Source of the DNA: Stieleria maiorica
Lineage (GTDB): Bacteria > Planctomycetota > Planctomycetia > Pirellulales > Pirellulaceae
Direction of reading: 5' to 3'
DNA: 64,000 bases
Assembly: GCF_008035925.1 (NCBI RefSeq)
Contig: NZ_CP036264.1
Coordinates: 8,568,427-8,632,426, forward strand
Shown here piece after piece: positions 35,374-44,637 of this stretch (its first letter is position 1; every line of letters begins with the position of its first letter). Under the pieces are notes generated by a model that was given only the letters and a program-made list of their open reading frames with translations, was not told the DNA's origin and did not search any database. A program made the translations under genes and the position numbers.

Positions 35374-36549
35374 GTGGCACAGGCTCTGATGAATCTGATT
35401 TCGGCGCCGCTGCTGGCCCAGGCCGGCCGGGCCGCTGCCGGTGCTGCTCCGTCGATGGAACGTGCACGGACGGTGTCCGACCGCGCCGCAGACGCACTCC
35501 AGTACAGCATCTGGGCTGCGGTGCTGTACATCGCGATCGGGCTGGTCGCGGTGCTGGTCGTCGTGTCGGTGCTGGGGTTGGTGATGAGCTACATTGAACG
35601 CAAGGTGGCCGGTCATTTTCAATGCCGCCTGGGGCCGATGCGAGTCGGCCCGCACGGGATTCTGCAATCGTTGGCCGACGGCATCAAATTGTTGTTCAAG
35701 GAGGGCATCGAACCGGGGCACGGCGACAAGGTGATCTTCATCGGCGCGCCGATTTTCAGCATCACGGCCACGATCCTGTTGCTGGCGATCGTTCCGGTGG
35801 CCCCCGGGATCCAGGTCGTCGATATGAACGTGGGGGTGGTCTACATCGCGGCGGTCAGCGGCATCGGTGTGATGGGAATCCTGATGGGCGGCTGGAGCAG
35901 TGATAACAAGTGGTCGCTGCTGGGGGCGATGCGAGCGGGCGCGCAGATGATTTCCTATGAGATCTCATTGACGATCGCGATCTTGGTCGTGGTCATGTTT
36001 TCGGGCACGCTGCGCGTTTCCGAGATCATCGAAAGTCAACAACAGGGCTGGTGGATTTGGCGGGGCCACGGCGTCGCGATCGTCGCGTTTTGTTTGTACC
36101 TGATCGCGTCTACGGCCGAATTGAACCGGACGCCGTTCGATTTGCCCGAAGGCGAAAGCGAATTGACCGGAGGTTATCACACCGAATACAGCGGCTTGCG
36201 GTTTTCGTTCTTTTTTCTTGCCGAGTTTGCCAACCTGTTTGTTTTTTCGGCCCTCGCGACGACGTTCTTCCTGGGCGGTTGGTTGCCGTTTCATATCGGC
36301 GACTATGAAGCATTCAACCGTGTGATGGACATCCTGCCGCCGGTGATTTCGCCGTTGTTTTGGTTCGGCACCAAGTGCACCGTGTTGATCTTTGTGTTGA
36401 TGTGGTTTCGCTGGACTTTTCCGCGGCTGCGCATGGATCAATTGATGCGGCTGGAATGGAAAGTGCTTTTGCCTTTCGGGTTTGCCAACCTGATCCTGGC
36501 GGCAACCGTGGTGCTGACCGGACTGTATTTTTTCCCCACCGCGACATGA
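35374..36549 (+). CDS. nuoH: NADH-quinone oxidoreductase subunit H
   Basis: A 391-residue membrane subunit that links the quinone site to the proton-pumping arm. The hallmarks are SYIERKVAGHFQCRLGPMRV, LADGIKLLFKE, RAGAQMISYEI and NRTPFDLPEGESELTGGYHT. An N-terminal extension of about 45 residues (AAAGAAPSMERARTVSDRAA) precedes TM1. A GTG at 35374 with AGAGAGGG upstream is used; ATG 35389 is possible. It directly follows nuoD; nuoE, nuoF and nuoG, which lie here in the 14-gene operon, are missing. Confidence 0.95.
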   Translation: MAQALMNLISAPLLAQAGRAAAGAAPSMERARTVSDRAADALQYSIWAAVLYIAIGLVAVLVVVSVLGLVMSYIERKVAGHFQCRLGPMRVGPHGILQSLADGIKLLFKEGIEPGHGDKVIFIGAPIFSITATILLLAIVPVAPGIQVVDMNVGVVYIAAVSGIGVMGILMGGWSSDNKWSLLGAMRAGAQMISYEISLTIAILVVVMFSGTLRVSEIIESQQQGWWIWRGHGVAIVAFCLYLIASTAELNRTPFDLPEGESELTGGYHTEYSGLRFSFFFLAEFANLFVFSALATTFFLGGWLPFHIGDYEAFNRVMDILPPVISPLFWFGTKCTVLIFVLMWFRWTFPRLRMDQLMRLEWKVLLPFGFANLILAATVVLTGLYFFPTAT

Positions 36550-36562
36550 ACGGTGATTCACC

Positions 36563-37261
36563 ATGACCACGACGACATCTGACCAAGCGAATATTGAGAG
36601 CCCGCCGATGGATTTCGGCGACTTGAAATCGCAATGCGTCGCGCCGCGTCCGTCGATCATGGGGCGGCGTCGCAGTCTTTCAGGGATCTTGTGGTTGTCG
36701 GCCAAGGGCATTTTGCGAGGCTTGCTGACGACGCTCAGCTACTTTCGACGTCCTTCCACGGTGGTCACACAACAGTACCCCGAAAACCGCGACACGTTGC
36801 AGATGTTCGAACGGTACCGGGGGCGATTGTCATTGATCCACAACGAGGACGGCGAACACGGATGCACGGGGTGCCAGATTTGCGAGCGTCTCTGCCCCAA
36901 CGGTTCGATCATCGTCACCAAAGACAAGAAGAACGAGGCGACCGGTAAGCCGGCGCTGGACCAATTCATTTGGCGGCAGGACACCTGCACGTTTTGCAAC
37001 ATCTGCGTCTTGGTGTGTCCGTTCGACACGTTGGAGATGACCGGCGACTTTGAATCGTCGGTCTACGACCGACGGCTGCTGGTGTTCAACCTGAACGAGT
37101 ACGCCGGCCCCACCGCGGATCAGTTGGAAAAGCTCGGCGATGAAGAATTGGCCAAGGCTCAGATGAAACCAATGAAAAAGTATCAAGGCCCGGTGCCGAT
37201 GTGCGGCGGCGAATTGGATGGGATTCCCAAGTTGGACACGGGGAAATCAGACGATGCATGA
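36563..37261 (+). CDS. nuoI: NADH-quinone oxidoreductase subunit I
   Basis: A 232-residue ferredoxin-like subunit with two 4Fe-4S motifs, CTGCQICERLCPNGSI and CTFCNICVLVCPFDTLE, which carry clusters N6a and N6b. The first 45 residues (SDQANIESPPMDFGDLKSQC) are a non-conserved extension. It overlaps nuoJ by 8 bases. In complexes without NuoEFG this subunit is near the point where an alternative electron donor would dock. Confidence 0.95.
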   Translation: MTTTTSDQANIESPPMDFGDLKSQCVAPRPSIMGRRRSLSGILWLSAKGILRGLLTTLSYFRRPSTVVTQQYPENRDTLQMFERYRGRLSLIHNEDGEHGCTGCQICERLCPNGSIIVTKDKKNEATGKPALDQFIWRQDTCTFCNICVLVCPFDTLEMTGDFESSVYDRRLLVFNLNEYAGPTADQLEKLGDEELAKAQMKPMKKYQGPVPMCGGELDGIPKLDTGKSDDA

Positions 37262-37853
37262 CGGGGCCATTTCGACCTTTTTCTTTTATCTTTTCGCCGC
37301 TTCCTCGATCGCGTTGGCGCTCGGCGTCGTGCTGGGACGACGGTTGCTGCGATCGGCGATTTGTTTGATCGGCGTGCTCGGCTGCAGTGCCGGTTTGACA
37401 CTGGTGCTGGGGTTTGAGTTCGTCGCGGGCATTCAGGTGCTGGTGTTTATCGGCGGCATCGTGGTCTTGTTGTTGTTCGCGATCATGATGACCAGCCAAG
37501 GGCACACGTTTGAGCAACAACCGACGCTCCGCCGCCGGGTCGCCGGGGCCTCTGTGGCGGCGGCGTTTTTCGCGGTCACGGTGTCGGTTTACATGAACGC
37601 CGATTTTCCGGTGCCGTCGGCGGAGGAGCTGGCGGTGTCCCATGAAGGTGCCGATGAAATCGGTCGCAAGCTGCTCAGCAATCAAGGCGACGGCTACATC
37701 GTGCCGTTCGAAGTGATTTCGTTGTTGCTGTTGTCGGCGTTGATCGGCGGCATCGTGATCGCCCGAAAGCATGCTCCGGAGGACCAGGACCAGGACCAGG
37801 ACCAGGACCATGACCAGGACCTGACAAACCATCCCACCGACGTCGGAAGTTGA
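37254..37853 (+). CDS. nuoJ: NADH-quinone oxidoreductase subunit J
   Basis: A 199-residue membrane subunit with five predicted TM segments; the central block IQVLVFIGGIVVLLLFAIMM is typical. The ATG at 37254 lies inside nuoI. The C-terminus ends in an acidic repeat, DQDQDQDQDHDQDL, written by five or more copies of the hexamer GACCAG at about 37782-37822. That tail is not a family feature and could vary in length between strains. Confidence 0.94.
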   Translation: MHDGAISTFFFYLFAASSIALALGVVLGRRLLRSAICLIGVLGCSAGLTLVLGFEFVAGIQVLVFIGGIVVLLLFAIMMTSQGHTFEQQPTLRRRVAGASVAAAFFAVTVSVYMNADFPVPSAEELAVSHEGADEIGRKLLSNQGDGYIVPFEVISLLLLSALIGGIVIARKHAPEDQDQDQDQDHDQDLTNHPTDVGS

Positions 37854-37855
37854 CG

Positions 37856-38212
37856 ATGTTGCACCACCCAACCATCACGCATTGGCTGACGCTATCGGCT
37901 CTGCTGTTTTCGATCGGGCTGTACGGGATCTTCACGCGGCGTAATGCCGTCGGGATTCTATTGTCGATCGAGCTGATGCTGAATTCGGCCGTGCTCAACC
38001 TTGTGATCTTCAACCGTTTTGTCGCGTCGGGCGATGTCGATGGTCAGGTGATGGCGTTGTTTGTGATCGCCGTTGCGGCGGCCGAGGCGGTGGTGGCGTT
38101 GGCGATCTTCGTCTCATTTTACCGGCATCGGCACACGCTGGATGTGACTCAGGCCAACCAGATTTTTGAACAGACCGACCGTCTTTGTGAATCGGGGAAC
38201 TCGACGCCGTGA
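37856..38212 (+). CDS. nuoK: NADH-quinone oxidoreductase subunit K
   Basis: A 118-residue membrane subunit with three TM helices. GIFTRRNAVGILLSIELMLN contains the conserved Glu of the proton path, and VIAVAAAEAVVALAIFV the second acidic helix. A polar C-terminal tail (DVTQANQIFEQTDRL) extends beyond the core. It overlaps nuoL by 4 bases. Confidence 0.95.
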   Translation: MLHHPTITHWLTLSALLFSIGLYGIFTRRNAVGILLSIELMLNSAVLNLVIFNRFVASGDVDGQVMALFVIAVAAAEAVVALAIFVSFYRHRHTLDVTQANQIFEQTDRLCESGNSTP

Positions 38213-40188
38213 CGGGATTCATTTTCGAAAATGCCTGGATGATTCCGGCTTTGCCGTTGATCTCCATCGTGCTGATCGTGATGTTCGCACGCGGGGAAAA
38301 CCGTGCCGTGGCCGGGATCATCGGTTCGGCGGCGATCGGTTTGGCGTTCCTGCTGACCTGTTGGCTGGGAGTGTCCTACCTGCGCTGGGCGGGCCAGGGT
38401 GCCGGGGCGGTGACGTGGAGCATCGAGTGGTTGCGCTATCAGGATCATCTGGTCGTTTCGCTCGGGACACTGATCGATCCGATTTCGCTGTTGTTGTTGG
38501 TGGTGGTGACCAGTGTCAGCTTGCTGGTCCACGTCTATTCGCTCGGCTATATGGCTGATGACGAAGGGTTTGCTCGCTACTACGTCTTTCTCAGCTTGTT
38601 CACGTTCAGCATGTTGGGTTTGGTGCTGGCGCCGAATCTGGTGCAGATGTACGTGTTTTGGGAGCTGGTCGGCGTCAGTTCTTTTCTGCTGATCGGGTTC
38701 TATTACACGTTGCCCGAAGCGATCGCGGCATCGAAGAAGGCGTTCATTGTGACGCGGTTTGCGGACCTGTTTTTTCTGGCCGGTATTTTGGTTCTGGGCT
38801 TCTATGTGCATCAGTTCGTCGTCGCCGGTCAGAGCGGCGGCGAAACGGCGGCGCAGACCCAGGCACTGGATTTCGCCACGATCAATGCGGACGGCGTGTT
38901 ACTGGCGTTGAAGGGCCAGCCCGGCATCCTCGGTGCCGACTTGTTGACGGTTGCGATGCTGTTGGTGTTCGTCGGTGCGGCGGGCAAGAGTGCAATGTTT
39001 CCGTTGCACGTCTGGCTGCCCGACGCGATGGCCGGGCCGACGCCGGTGTCGGCATTGATTCACGCGGCGACGATGGTGGTTGCCGGTGTGTATCTGGTGG
39101 CCCGGATGTTTCCCGGCTTTGCGGCGTCCGAAGATGCACTCCGCGTCGTCGCCGCGGTGGGCTGTTTTACATGCTTGTTCGCGGCGGTGATCGCGTGTAC
39201 CCAGACGGACATTAAACGAGTGCTCGCGTTTTCGACGCTCAGCCAGATCGGATACATGACGTTGGCGTTGGGTGTCGCGTCGGCGGAACATCCGGCCGGG
39301 TTCGGGGCGGCGATGTTTCACCTTTACACGCACGCCTTTTTCAAGGCGCTGTTGTTCTTGGGGGCCGGTTCGGTGATCCATGCGGTTCACAGCAACGAGG
39401 TGACCGACATGGGCGGGTTGCGGAAATCGATGCCGTGGACGCACGGGACGTTCCTGGCGGCGACGCTTGCGATTGCCGGCGTGCCACCGTTGGCCGGTTT
39501 TTTTTCAAAGGACGAGATCCTGGGTGCGGCTTGGGACGGGCATCACTCTCTGGTTTTCGGGGTCGGGGTGTTCGTGGCATCCTTGACCGCGTTTTACATG
39601 TTTCGGTTGTACATTCTGACGTTCCTGGGCGGTTGCCGATCGGGAGCGGCCGAGCGTGCTCACGAATCGCCGGCGGTGATGACGATCCCGCTGGTCGTAC
39701 TCTCCGTGATGTCGTTGTGTGGCGGCTTGGTCGGCGTGTCACAGTTCGTCCTGCCGGGCGTCGAGCTTCATGCCCATTTGGCGGTGATGGGGATTTCAGT
39801 GGCGGCCGCGGCGGTCGGGATCGGAGCCGCGTTTTGGTTGTATGGCGGTCAGCTGTACGGTGGTTGGCTGTACGGTGGGGGCCAGACAAATCACGCTGAA
39901 ACGATCGCGCGGTCGCTCGGCGGTGTTTACCGTTTGGTCAAGAACAAGTTTTACATCGACGAAGTCTATCTGTTTTTGACGCGAATGATCTTTCGGTTCG
40001 TCGCGGCGCCGGCGGCCTGGTTCGATCGCCATGTCGTCGATGGTGCGATGAATTTGTCGGCGGGGGTGGTGCGTTGGTTCGCGGTCCGGATGAACGGCTT
40101 TCAAACCGGTCAAGTGCAGACGTACGGGATCTGGATGATCAATGGAACGATCTTGGTCGTCGTGTTTCTGTGGCTCGTTCAACAGTAG
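38209..40188 (+). CDS. nuoL: NADH-quinone oxidoreductase subunit L
   Basis: A 659-residue antiporter-like proton-pumping subunit, the outermost of the membrane arm. Marks are MYVFWELVGVSSFLLIGFYY, LHVWLPDAMAGPTPVSALIH and VPPLAGFFSKDEILGAAW. The C-terminal lateral helix region (VKNKFYIDEVYLFLTRMIF) is present. It starts with GTG at the end of nuoK. A short imperfect repeat (GGQLYGGWLYGGG) precedes the lateral helix. Confidence 0.96.
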   Translation: MTGFIFENAWMIPALPLISIVLIVMFARGENRAVAGIIGSAAIGLAFLLTCWLGVSYLRWAGQGAGAVTWSIEWLRYQDHLVVSLGTLIDPISLLLLVVVTSVSLLVHVYSLGYMADDEGFARYYVFLSLFTFSMLGLVLAPNLVQMYVFWELVGVSSFLLIGFYYTLPEAIAASKKAFIVTRFADLFFLAGILVLGFYVHQFVVAGQSGGETAAQTQALDFATINADGVLLALKGQPGILGADLLTVAMLLVFVGAAGKSAMFPLHVWLPDAMAGPTPVSALIHAATMVVAGVYLVARMFPGFAASEDALRVVAAVGCFTCLFAAVIACTQTDIKRVLAFSTLSQIGYMTLALGVASAEHPAGFGAAMFHLYTHAFFKALLFLGAGSVIHAVHSNEVTDMGGLRKSMPWTHGTFLAATLAIAGVPPLAGFFSKDEILGAAWDGHHSLVFGVGVFVASLTAFYMFRLYILTFLGGCRSGAAERAHESPAVMTIPLVVLSVMSLCGGLVGVSQFVLPGVELHAHLAVMGISVAAAAVGIGAAFWLYGGQLYGGWLYGGGQTNHAETIARSLGGVYRLVKNKFYIDEVYLFLTRMIFRFVAAPAAWFDRHVVDGAMNLSAGVVRWFAVRMNGFQTGQVQTYGIWMINGTILVVVFLWLVQQ

Positions 40189-40215
40189 CGCAGTGGTGCA
40201 AGGAATAAGGCTCGA

Positions 40216-41730
40216 ATGAGTTGGTTAAGTCTGCTGATTTTGATTCCGCTGGCGACGGCGTTGGGTGTCGTCGCGACGCCTGATGCCAAGTGGTATGCCC
40301 GACGTTGGATTGCGCTGTTGGGGACGGGGATCGTGCTAACGCTGTCGTTTGTGATGAGCGCGGCGTACATGCAGGCGGTCCAGCAGCGTGCGGGGGACGC
40401 ATCGCTGTTGACGGTTTCCAAGATGGAATTCGAACACTCCGTGCCTTGGTTTTCCAGCATGGGAATCGAGTACCACGTCGGCGTGGACGGGATATCGATG
40501 GCAATGATCGTGTTGACCGCGATCATCATTTTCACCGGGGTGCTGGCCAGTTGGGACGTCAGGGAACGATCACGCGAGTTTTATGCGTTTCTGCTGGTGT
40601 TGGTGACCGGTGTTTTTGGCGTGTTCATCAGCGTCGATCTGTTCCTGTTCTTCGTCTTCTATGAAGTCGCCGTGTTGCCGATGTACTTGTTGATCGGCGT
40701 GTGGGGGACGGGCCGCAAGGAATACTCGGCCATGAAGTTGACGTTGATGCTGATGGTCGGATCGGCGTTCGTGTTGGTCGGATTGTTGGCGCTCTATCAC
40801 GCTGCCGGGGCGGAGACGTTTGACTTGAACAAGTTGGCGATGGTCGACTATTCCGCCGACCTGCAATCGTGGGTCTTTCCCTGCGTGTTCGTCGGGTTCG
40901 GGGTGCTCGGGGCACTGTTTCCGTTTCACACCTGGTCGCCCGACGGTCACGCGTCGGCGCCGACGGCCGTCTCGATGCTGCACGCCGGTGTGTTGATGAA
41001 GCTGGGCGGTTACGGCGTGTTGCGGGTGGCGGTGTACCTGATGCCCGAAGGGGCAAAGCAGTGGGCGCTGTTCTTTTTGGTGCTGACCACGATCAACATC
41101 GTGTACGGTGCGTATGCGGCAATCAGACAGACCGACCTGAAGTACTTCACCGCCTATTCGTCGGTCAGCCATTGCGGGTTTGTCTTGTTCGGGCTGTGCT
41201 CGCTGAACCTGATGGGATTCAAGGGGGCGGTGATCCAGATGTTCAGCCACGGGATCATGACGGGGCTGTTTTTCGGGCTGATCGGGATGGTTTACGGGCG
41301 TTCGAAGACGCGTGATTTGACCAAGATGGGAGGGCTATCCGGTCGCATGCCCTGGTTGGCAACCAGTTTTTACATCGGCGGTTTGGCGTCGCTGGGGCTG
41401 CCGGGATTGTCCGGGTTTGTCGCCGAGTCGACGGTGTTTCTGGGCGGGTTTTTCGGCAACCGCTGGGTCGATTCGATGACGATGCGAATCTGCACCTTGC
41501 TGGCGACGTCCTCGATCGTGGTGACCGCGGTCTATGTGTTACGCGGGCTGGCCCGTGTGTTTCAAGGCAAGATCTCCGATCCTAAATTCAACCAGCTCAA
41601 CGACGCCACCGCGGCGGAAAAGCTTTGCACGGGAATCCTGGTCGCCACGTTGGCGATCGTCGGGATGTATCCGCCCGTTCTGATCGACTTGATCGAACAT
41701 GCGATTGTTCCGATCGCCAATCGTTTTTGA
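40216..41730 (+). CDS. nuoM: NADH-quinone oxidoreductase subunit M
   Basis: A 504-residue antiporter-like proton-pumping subunit. Marks are EYHVGVDGISMAMIVLTAII, FFVFYEVAVLPMYLLIGVWG, PFHTWSPDGHASAPTAVSML and HAGVLMKLGGYGVLRV. The ATG at 40216 follows nuoL by 27 bp. Length and motifs are normal for the family. Confidence 0.96.
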   Translation: MSWLSLLILIPLATALGVVATPDAKWYARRWIALLGTGIVLTLSFVMSAAYMQAVQQRAGDASLLTVSKMEFEHSVPWFSSMGIEYHVGVDGISMAMIVLTAIIIFTGVLASWDVRERSREFYAFLLVLVTGVFGVFISVDLFLFFVFYEVAVLPMYLLIGVWGTGRKEYSAMKLTLMLMVGSAFVLVGLLALYHAAGAETFDLNKLAMVDYSADLQSWVFPCVFVGFGVLGALFPFHTWSPDGHASAPTAVSMLHAGVLMKLGGYGVLRVAVYLMPEGAKQWALFFLVLTTINIVYGAYAAIRQTDLKYFTAYSSVSHCGFVLFGLCSLNLMGFKGAVIQMFSHGIMTGLFFGLIGMVYGRSKTRDLTKMGGLSGRMPWLATSFYIGGLASLGLPGLSGFVAESTVFLGGFFGNRWVDSMTMRICTLLATSSIVVTAVYVLRGLARVFQGKISDPKFNQLNDATAAEKLCTGILVATLAIVGMYPPVLIDLIEHAIVPIANRF

Positions 41731-41763
41731 ACCAACGGCCGGCACCACCACATCATTGACGTC

Positions 41764-43206
41764 ATGTATCTACAACCGGAAATCATCGTCATCGTCACCG
41801 CCTTTGCGGTGCTGGGCATGGAAATGTTTTTGCCGCCGCGTCATCGCCCCTTGCAGACGCCGGTGATGGTGTTGGGGTTGGCGACCGGATTGGTAGCGGT
41901 CGTCGATCTGATGATCCGTGGCGATGGTGAATTCTTGAATGGTCAGTTTCGATTCGACGGTGTCACCGGATGGTTCAAAATCTCGTTCTTGTCGGCCGGG
42001 CTGCTGACCGTCTTGCTGTCGGCTGATTTGCTGGGTGGCAGGATCAAAGCGGCTGCGGGGCGAGATCGAGGCCTGTTGTATCGGGGCGAGTTTTACACGG
42101 TGATGCTGTTCAATCTGGTCGGGGCGATGTTTCTGATTTCAGCCACCAATCTGGTCAATCTGTATGTCTGTCTGGAATTGGCGACGATCCCGCTGTATCT
42201 GATGGTCGCATGGCGGCGCGGTGACCCGCTGTCGTCCGAAGCCGGGATGAAGTACAGCATCCTAGGGGCCACCTCCACCGGCGCGTTGCTGTTCGGACTG
42301 GGGCTGCTGTACGGGCTGACCGGATCGGTCGATCTGTTGACGATGGGCGAACAGTTGAGCTTTGGGCCGGTGACAAAACTGGCGATCGCGATGGTCGTTG
42401 TCGGAGTCGGGTTCAAGCTGACGCTGGTGCCGTTTCACATGTGGGCCGCCGATGTCTATCGCGGCGCCCCGCTTCCGGTGGCGGCTTATTTGTCGGTTGC
42501 ATCCAAGGCGGCCGGTCTGGCGTTCATGTTCCAACTGTTCTATCGCGTGTTGGGAAATACCTTGGCGGATGTTTCCATGGCACTGGCCGTGTTGGCCGCG
42601 GTGACGATGACCTTGGGGAACGTCGTGGCGGTCGTGCAAACCAACATCAAACGATTCATGGCGTTCAGCGCGATCTCACAGGCGGGCTATCTGATCATGG
42701 GATTTCTTGATCGCAGCGGTGCCGCGAGCATGGTGTATTACATGCTGGTCTATGTGGTCACCAACATGCTGGTCTTCGGCGTGGTCGGGTTTTATTTGAA
42801 CGAGACCGGGCGGGAGCAGATCGAGGACTACCGCGGGTTGGCGCGAACGAATCCGTTGGTCGCTCTGACAATGATGTTGGGGTTATTCAGCTTGGCCGGG
42901 ATTCCGCCGCTTTCCGGGTTCGTCGGCAAGTTCTTCTTGTTCAGCGTGGCGTCCAAAGCCGGGTTCCATTGGTTGGTCGCACTCGCGGCGATCAATTCGA
43001 CGATCTCGCTGTATTACTATCTGCGGATCGTCAGGCAGATGTATATCGAGCCTGGATTTGAAGATGATCCACCGATTCGTCCGTCGGCGTCGATCGTCGC
43101 GGCGTTGGGGCTTTCGACCGTGCTGATGGTTCTGTTGGGAATCGTTCCATTTTTCTATGAAACGATTTACGAACAATCGCGGCTATGGATGGCGGGGGCG
43201 TTTTAG
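41764..43206 (+). CDS. nuoN: NADH-quinone oxidoreductase subunit N
   Basis: A 480-residue antiporter-like subunit that completes the membrane arm. Marks are NLVNLYVCLELATIPLYLMV, VPFHMWAADVYRGAPLPVAA and AGIPPLSGFVGKFFLFSVAS. It begins 33 bp after nuoM. Its stop codon overlaps the stop of the convergent glgC by 4 bases, leaving no room for a terminator between the two. Confidence 0.96.
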   Translation: MYLQPEIIVIVTAFAVLGMEMFLPPRHRPLQTPVMVLGLATGLVAVVDLMIRGDGEFLNGQFRFDGVTGWFKISFLSAGLLTVLLSADLLGGRIKAAAGRDRGLLYRGEFYTVMLFNLVGAMFLISATNLVNLYVCLELATIPLYLMVAWRRGDPLSSEAGMKYSILGATSTGALLFGLGLLYGLTGSVDLLTMGEQLSFGPVTKLAIAMVVVGVGFKLTLVPFHMWAADVYRGAPLPVAAYLSVASKAAGLAFMFQLFYRVLGNTLADVSMALAVLAAVTMTLGNVVAVVQTNIKRFMAFSAISQAGYLIMGFLDRSGAASMVYYMLVYVVTNMLVFGVVGFYLNETGREQIEDYRGLARTNPLVALTMMLGLFSLAGIPPLSGFVGKFFLFSVASKAGFHWLVALAAINSTISLYYYLRIVRQMYIEPGFEDDPPIRPSASIVAALGLSTVLMVLLGIVPFFYETIYEQSRLWMAGAF

Positions 43207-44516
43207 AACTTGGTTCCATTCAGGATGGAACCGTTCTTGATCACGATCGAGATCCCGTCTCGGACTTGCAGCGCTTCGTCTTCGCCGAGTGAATCGACGT
43301 TTTCCGCATTGGTGATCGAAACGTCGGTACCGATGCGGGAGTTCTTGTCCAGAATGGCACCGCTGATGACGCTGTTGTTGCCGATACCGACGGGGATTCG
43401 TCCGGGGGGCAACGTTTCGGGGTCTTCGATGTAATCGGCCCCCATGACGACGCTGTTCTTGATCGTGACGTTGTCGCCGATGGTGGTCCGCAACCCGATC
43501 ACGCTGTGCTCGATCGTGACATTGTTTCCGATGTGACAACCGTCGGCGATCAGGCTGCCGCGGACGGTGACGTCGTCACCGACCACGGTGGGCGGCAAGA
43601 ATCGCGGGCGGCTGTAGATCGGCGCGTCGAAGCTGCCGAGTTGAAACGGCGGTGCTTTGCTGGCCAACGACAGGTTGGCTTCGTAGAACGCTCGGATCGT
43701 TCCGATGTCTTCCCAGTAGCCGTCGAACAGGTGCACCTGGACTTTGCGGTTGTCGATCGCCGCGGGGAACACTTCTTTGCCGAAGTCGGAATGGTCGTTG
43801 CCGTGCAACAGATCCATCATGACGTCTTTCTTGAAGATATACAGTCCCATGCTGGCAAGGCAGTCGCGTCCCTTGCTGGGGATGCCACGGGCGTCGATCC
43901 AGGCCGGGTCCATACGGACCTTTGCGATTTCTTCTTCGGTTTGCGGTTTCTCCACAAAGCCGGTCACTCGTCCGTCGTCGTTGAGTTGCATGATGCCTAG
44001 CGCGCTGGCGTCTTTGCGATCGACAGGAATTCCCGCGATGGTTGCGTCGGCGCCCGAGTCGATGTGCGACTTCATCATGTCGCGAAAATCCATCCGATAC
44101 AGTTGGTCGCCGGATAGGATCAAGATGTGTTCGATTTCCGGTTGATCGATGTAGCGCAAGTTTTTTCGAACGGCATCGGCGGTGCCCTGATACCAATCGG
44201 TTCCCGAATCGACCGTCTGTTGGGCGGCGAGCAGTTCGACAAAGCCGCCGGTGAACTGGTCGAATCGATAGGTTTGTCGCAGGTGGCGGTGAAGGCTGAC
44301 CGAGAGGAATTGGGTCAACACGAAGACACGTCGCAGGCCGCTATTGATGCAGTTGGAAATCGGGATGTCGATCAAGCGGTACTTCCCTGCCAGCGGGACG
44401 GCGGGTTTGGCGCGGATCTTTGTCAACGGGAACAGCCGCGTTCCGCGACCGCCACCGAGAATCAGCGCGATTGTGTTTTTTGACAGGTCCATCGGGTAGT
44501 CGGAATGAGAAGTCAT
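43203..44516 (-). CDS. glgC: Glucose-1-phosphate adenylyltransferase
   Basis: A 437-residue enzyme making ADP-glucose from ATP and glucose 1-phosphate, the committed step of bacterial glycogen synthesis. It shows LILGGGRGTRLFPLTKIRAK with the pyrophosphorylase signature, AKPAVPLAGKYRLIDIPISN, WYQGTADAVRKNL, the glucose-1-phosphate site GFVEKP and a C-terminal left-handed beta-helix (DNVTIKNSVVMGADYI). It converges on nuoN. No other glycogen gene is close. Confidence 0.96.
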   Translation of the reverse strand: MTSHSDYPMDLSKNTIALILGGGRGTRLFPLTKIRAKPAVPLAGKYRLIDIPISNCINSGLRRVFVLTQFLSVSLHRHLRQTYRFDQFTGGFVELLAAQQTVDSGTDWYQGTADAVRKNLRYIDQPEIEHILILSGDQLYRMDFRDMMKSHIDSGADATIAGIPVDRKDASALGIMQLNDDGRVTGFVEKPQTEEEIAKVRMDPAWIDARGIPSKGRDCLASMGLYIFKKDVMMDLLHGNDHSDFGKEVFPAAIDNRKVQVHLFDGYWEDIGTIRAFYEANLSLASKAPPFQLGSFDAPIYSRPRFLPPTVVGDDVTVRGSLIADGCHIGNNVTIEHSVIGLRTTIGDNVTIKNSVVMGADYIEDPETLPPGRIPVGIGNNSVISGAILDKNSRIGTDVSITNAENVDSLGEDEALQVRDGISIVIKNGSILNGTKF

Positions 44517-44637
44517 GCGAATCAGCAGGGGTGTTAGGAATAGATGGGAGTGGGATTCGAATGCGGCGATTCAAATGAAGATTATGGAGGCTCCCACGTT
44601 CTAATGCACGCGACGATCGCGGGAAAGGATCCAGAGG

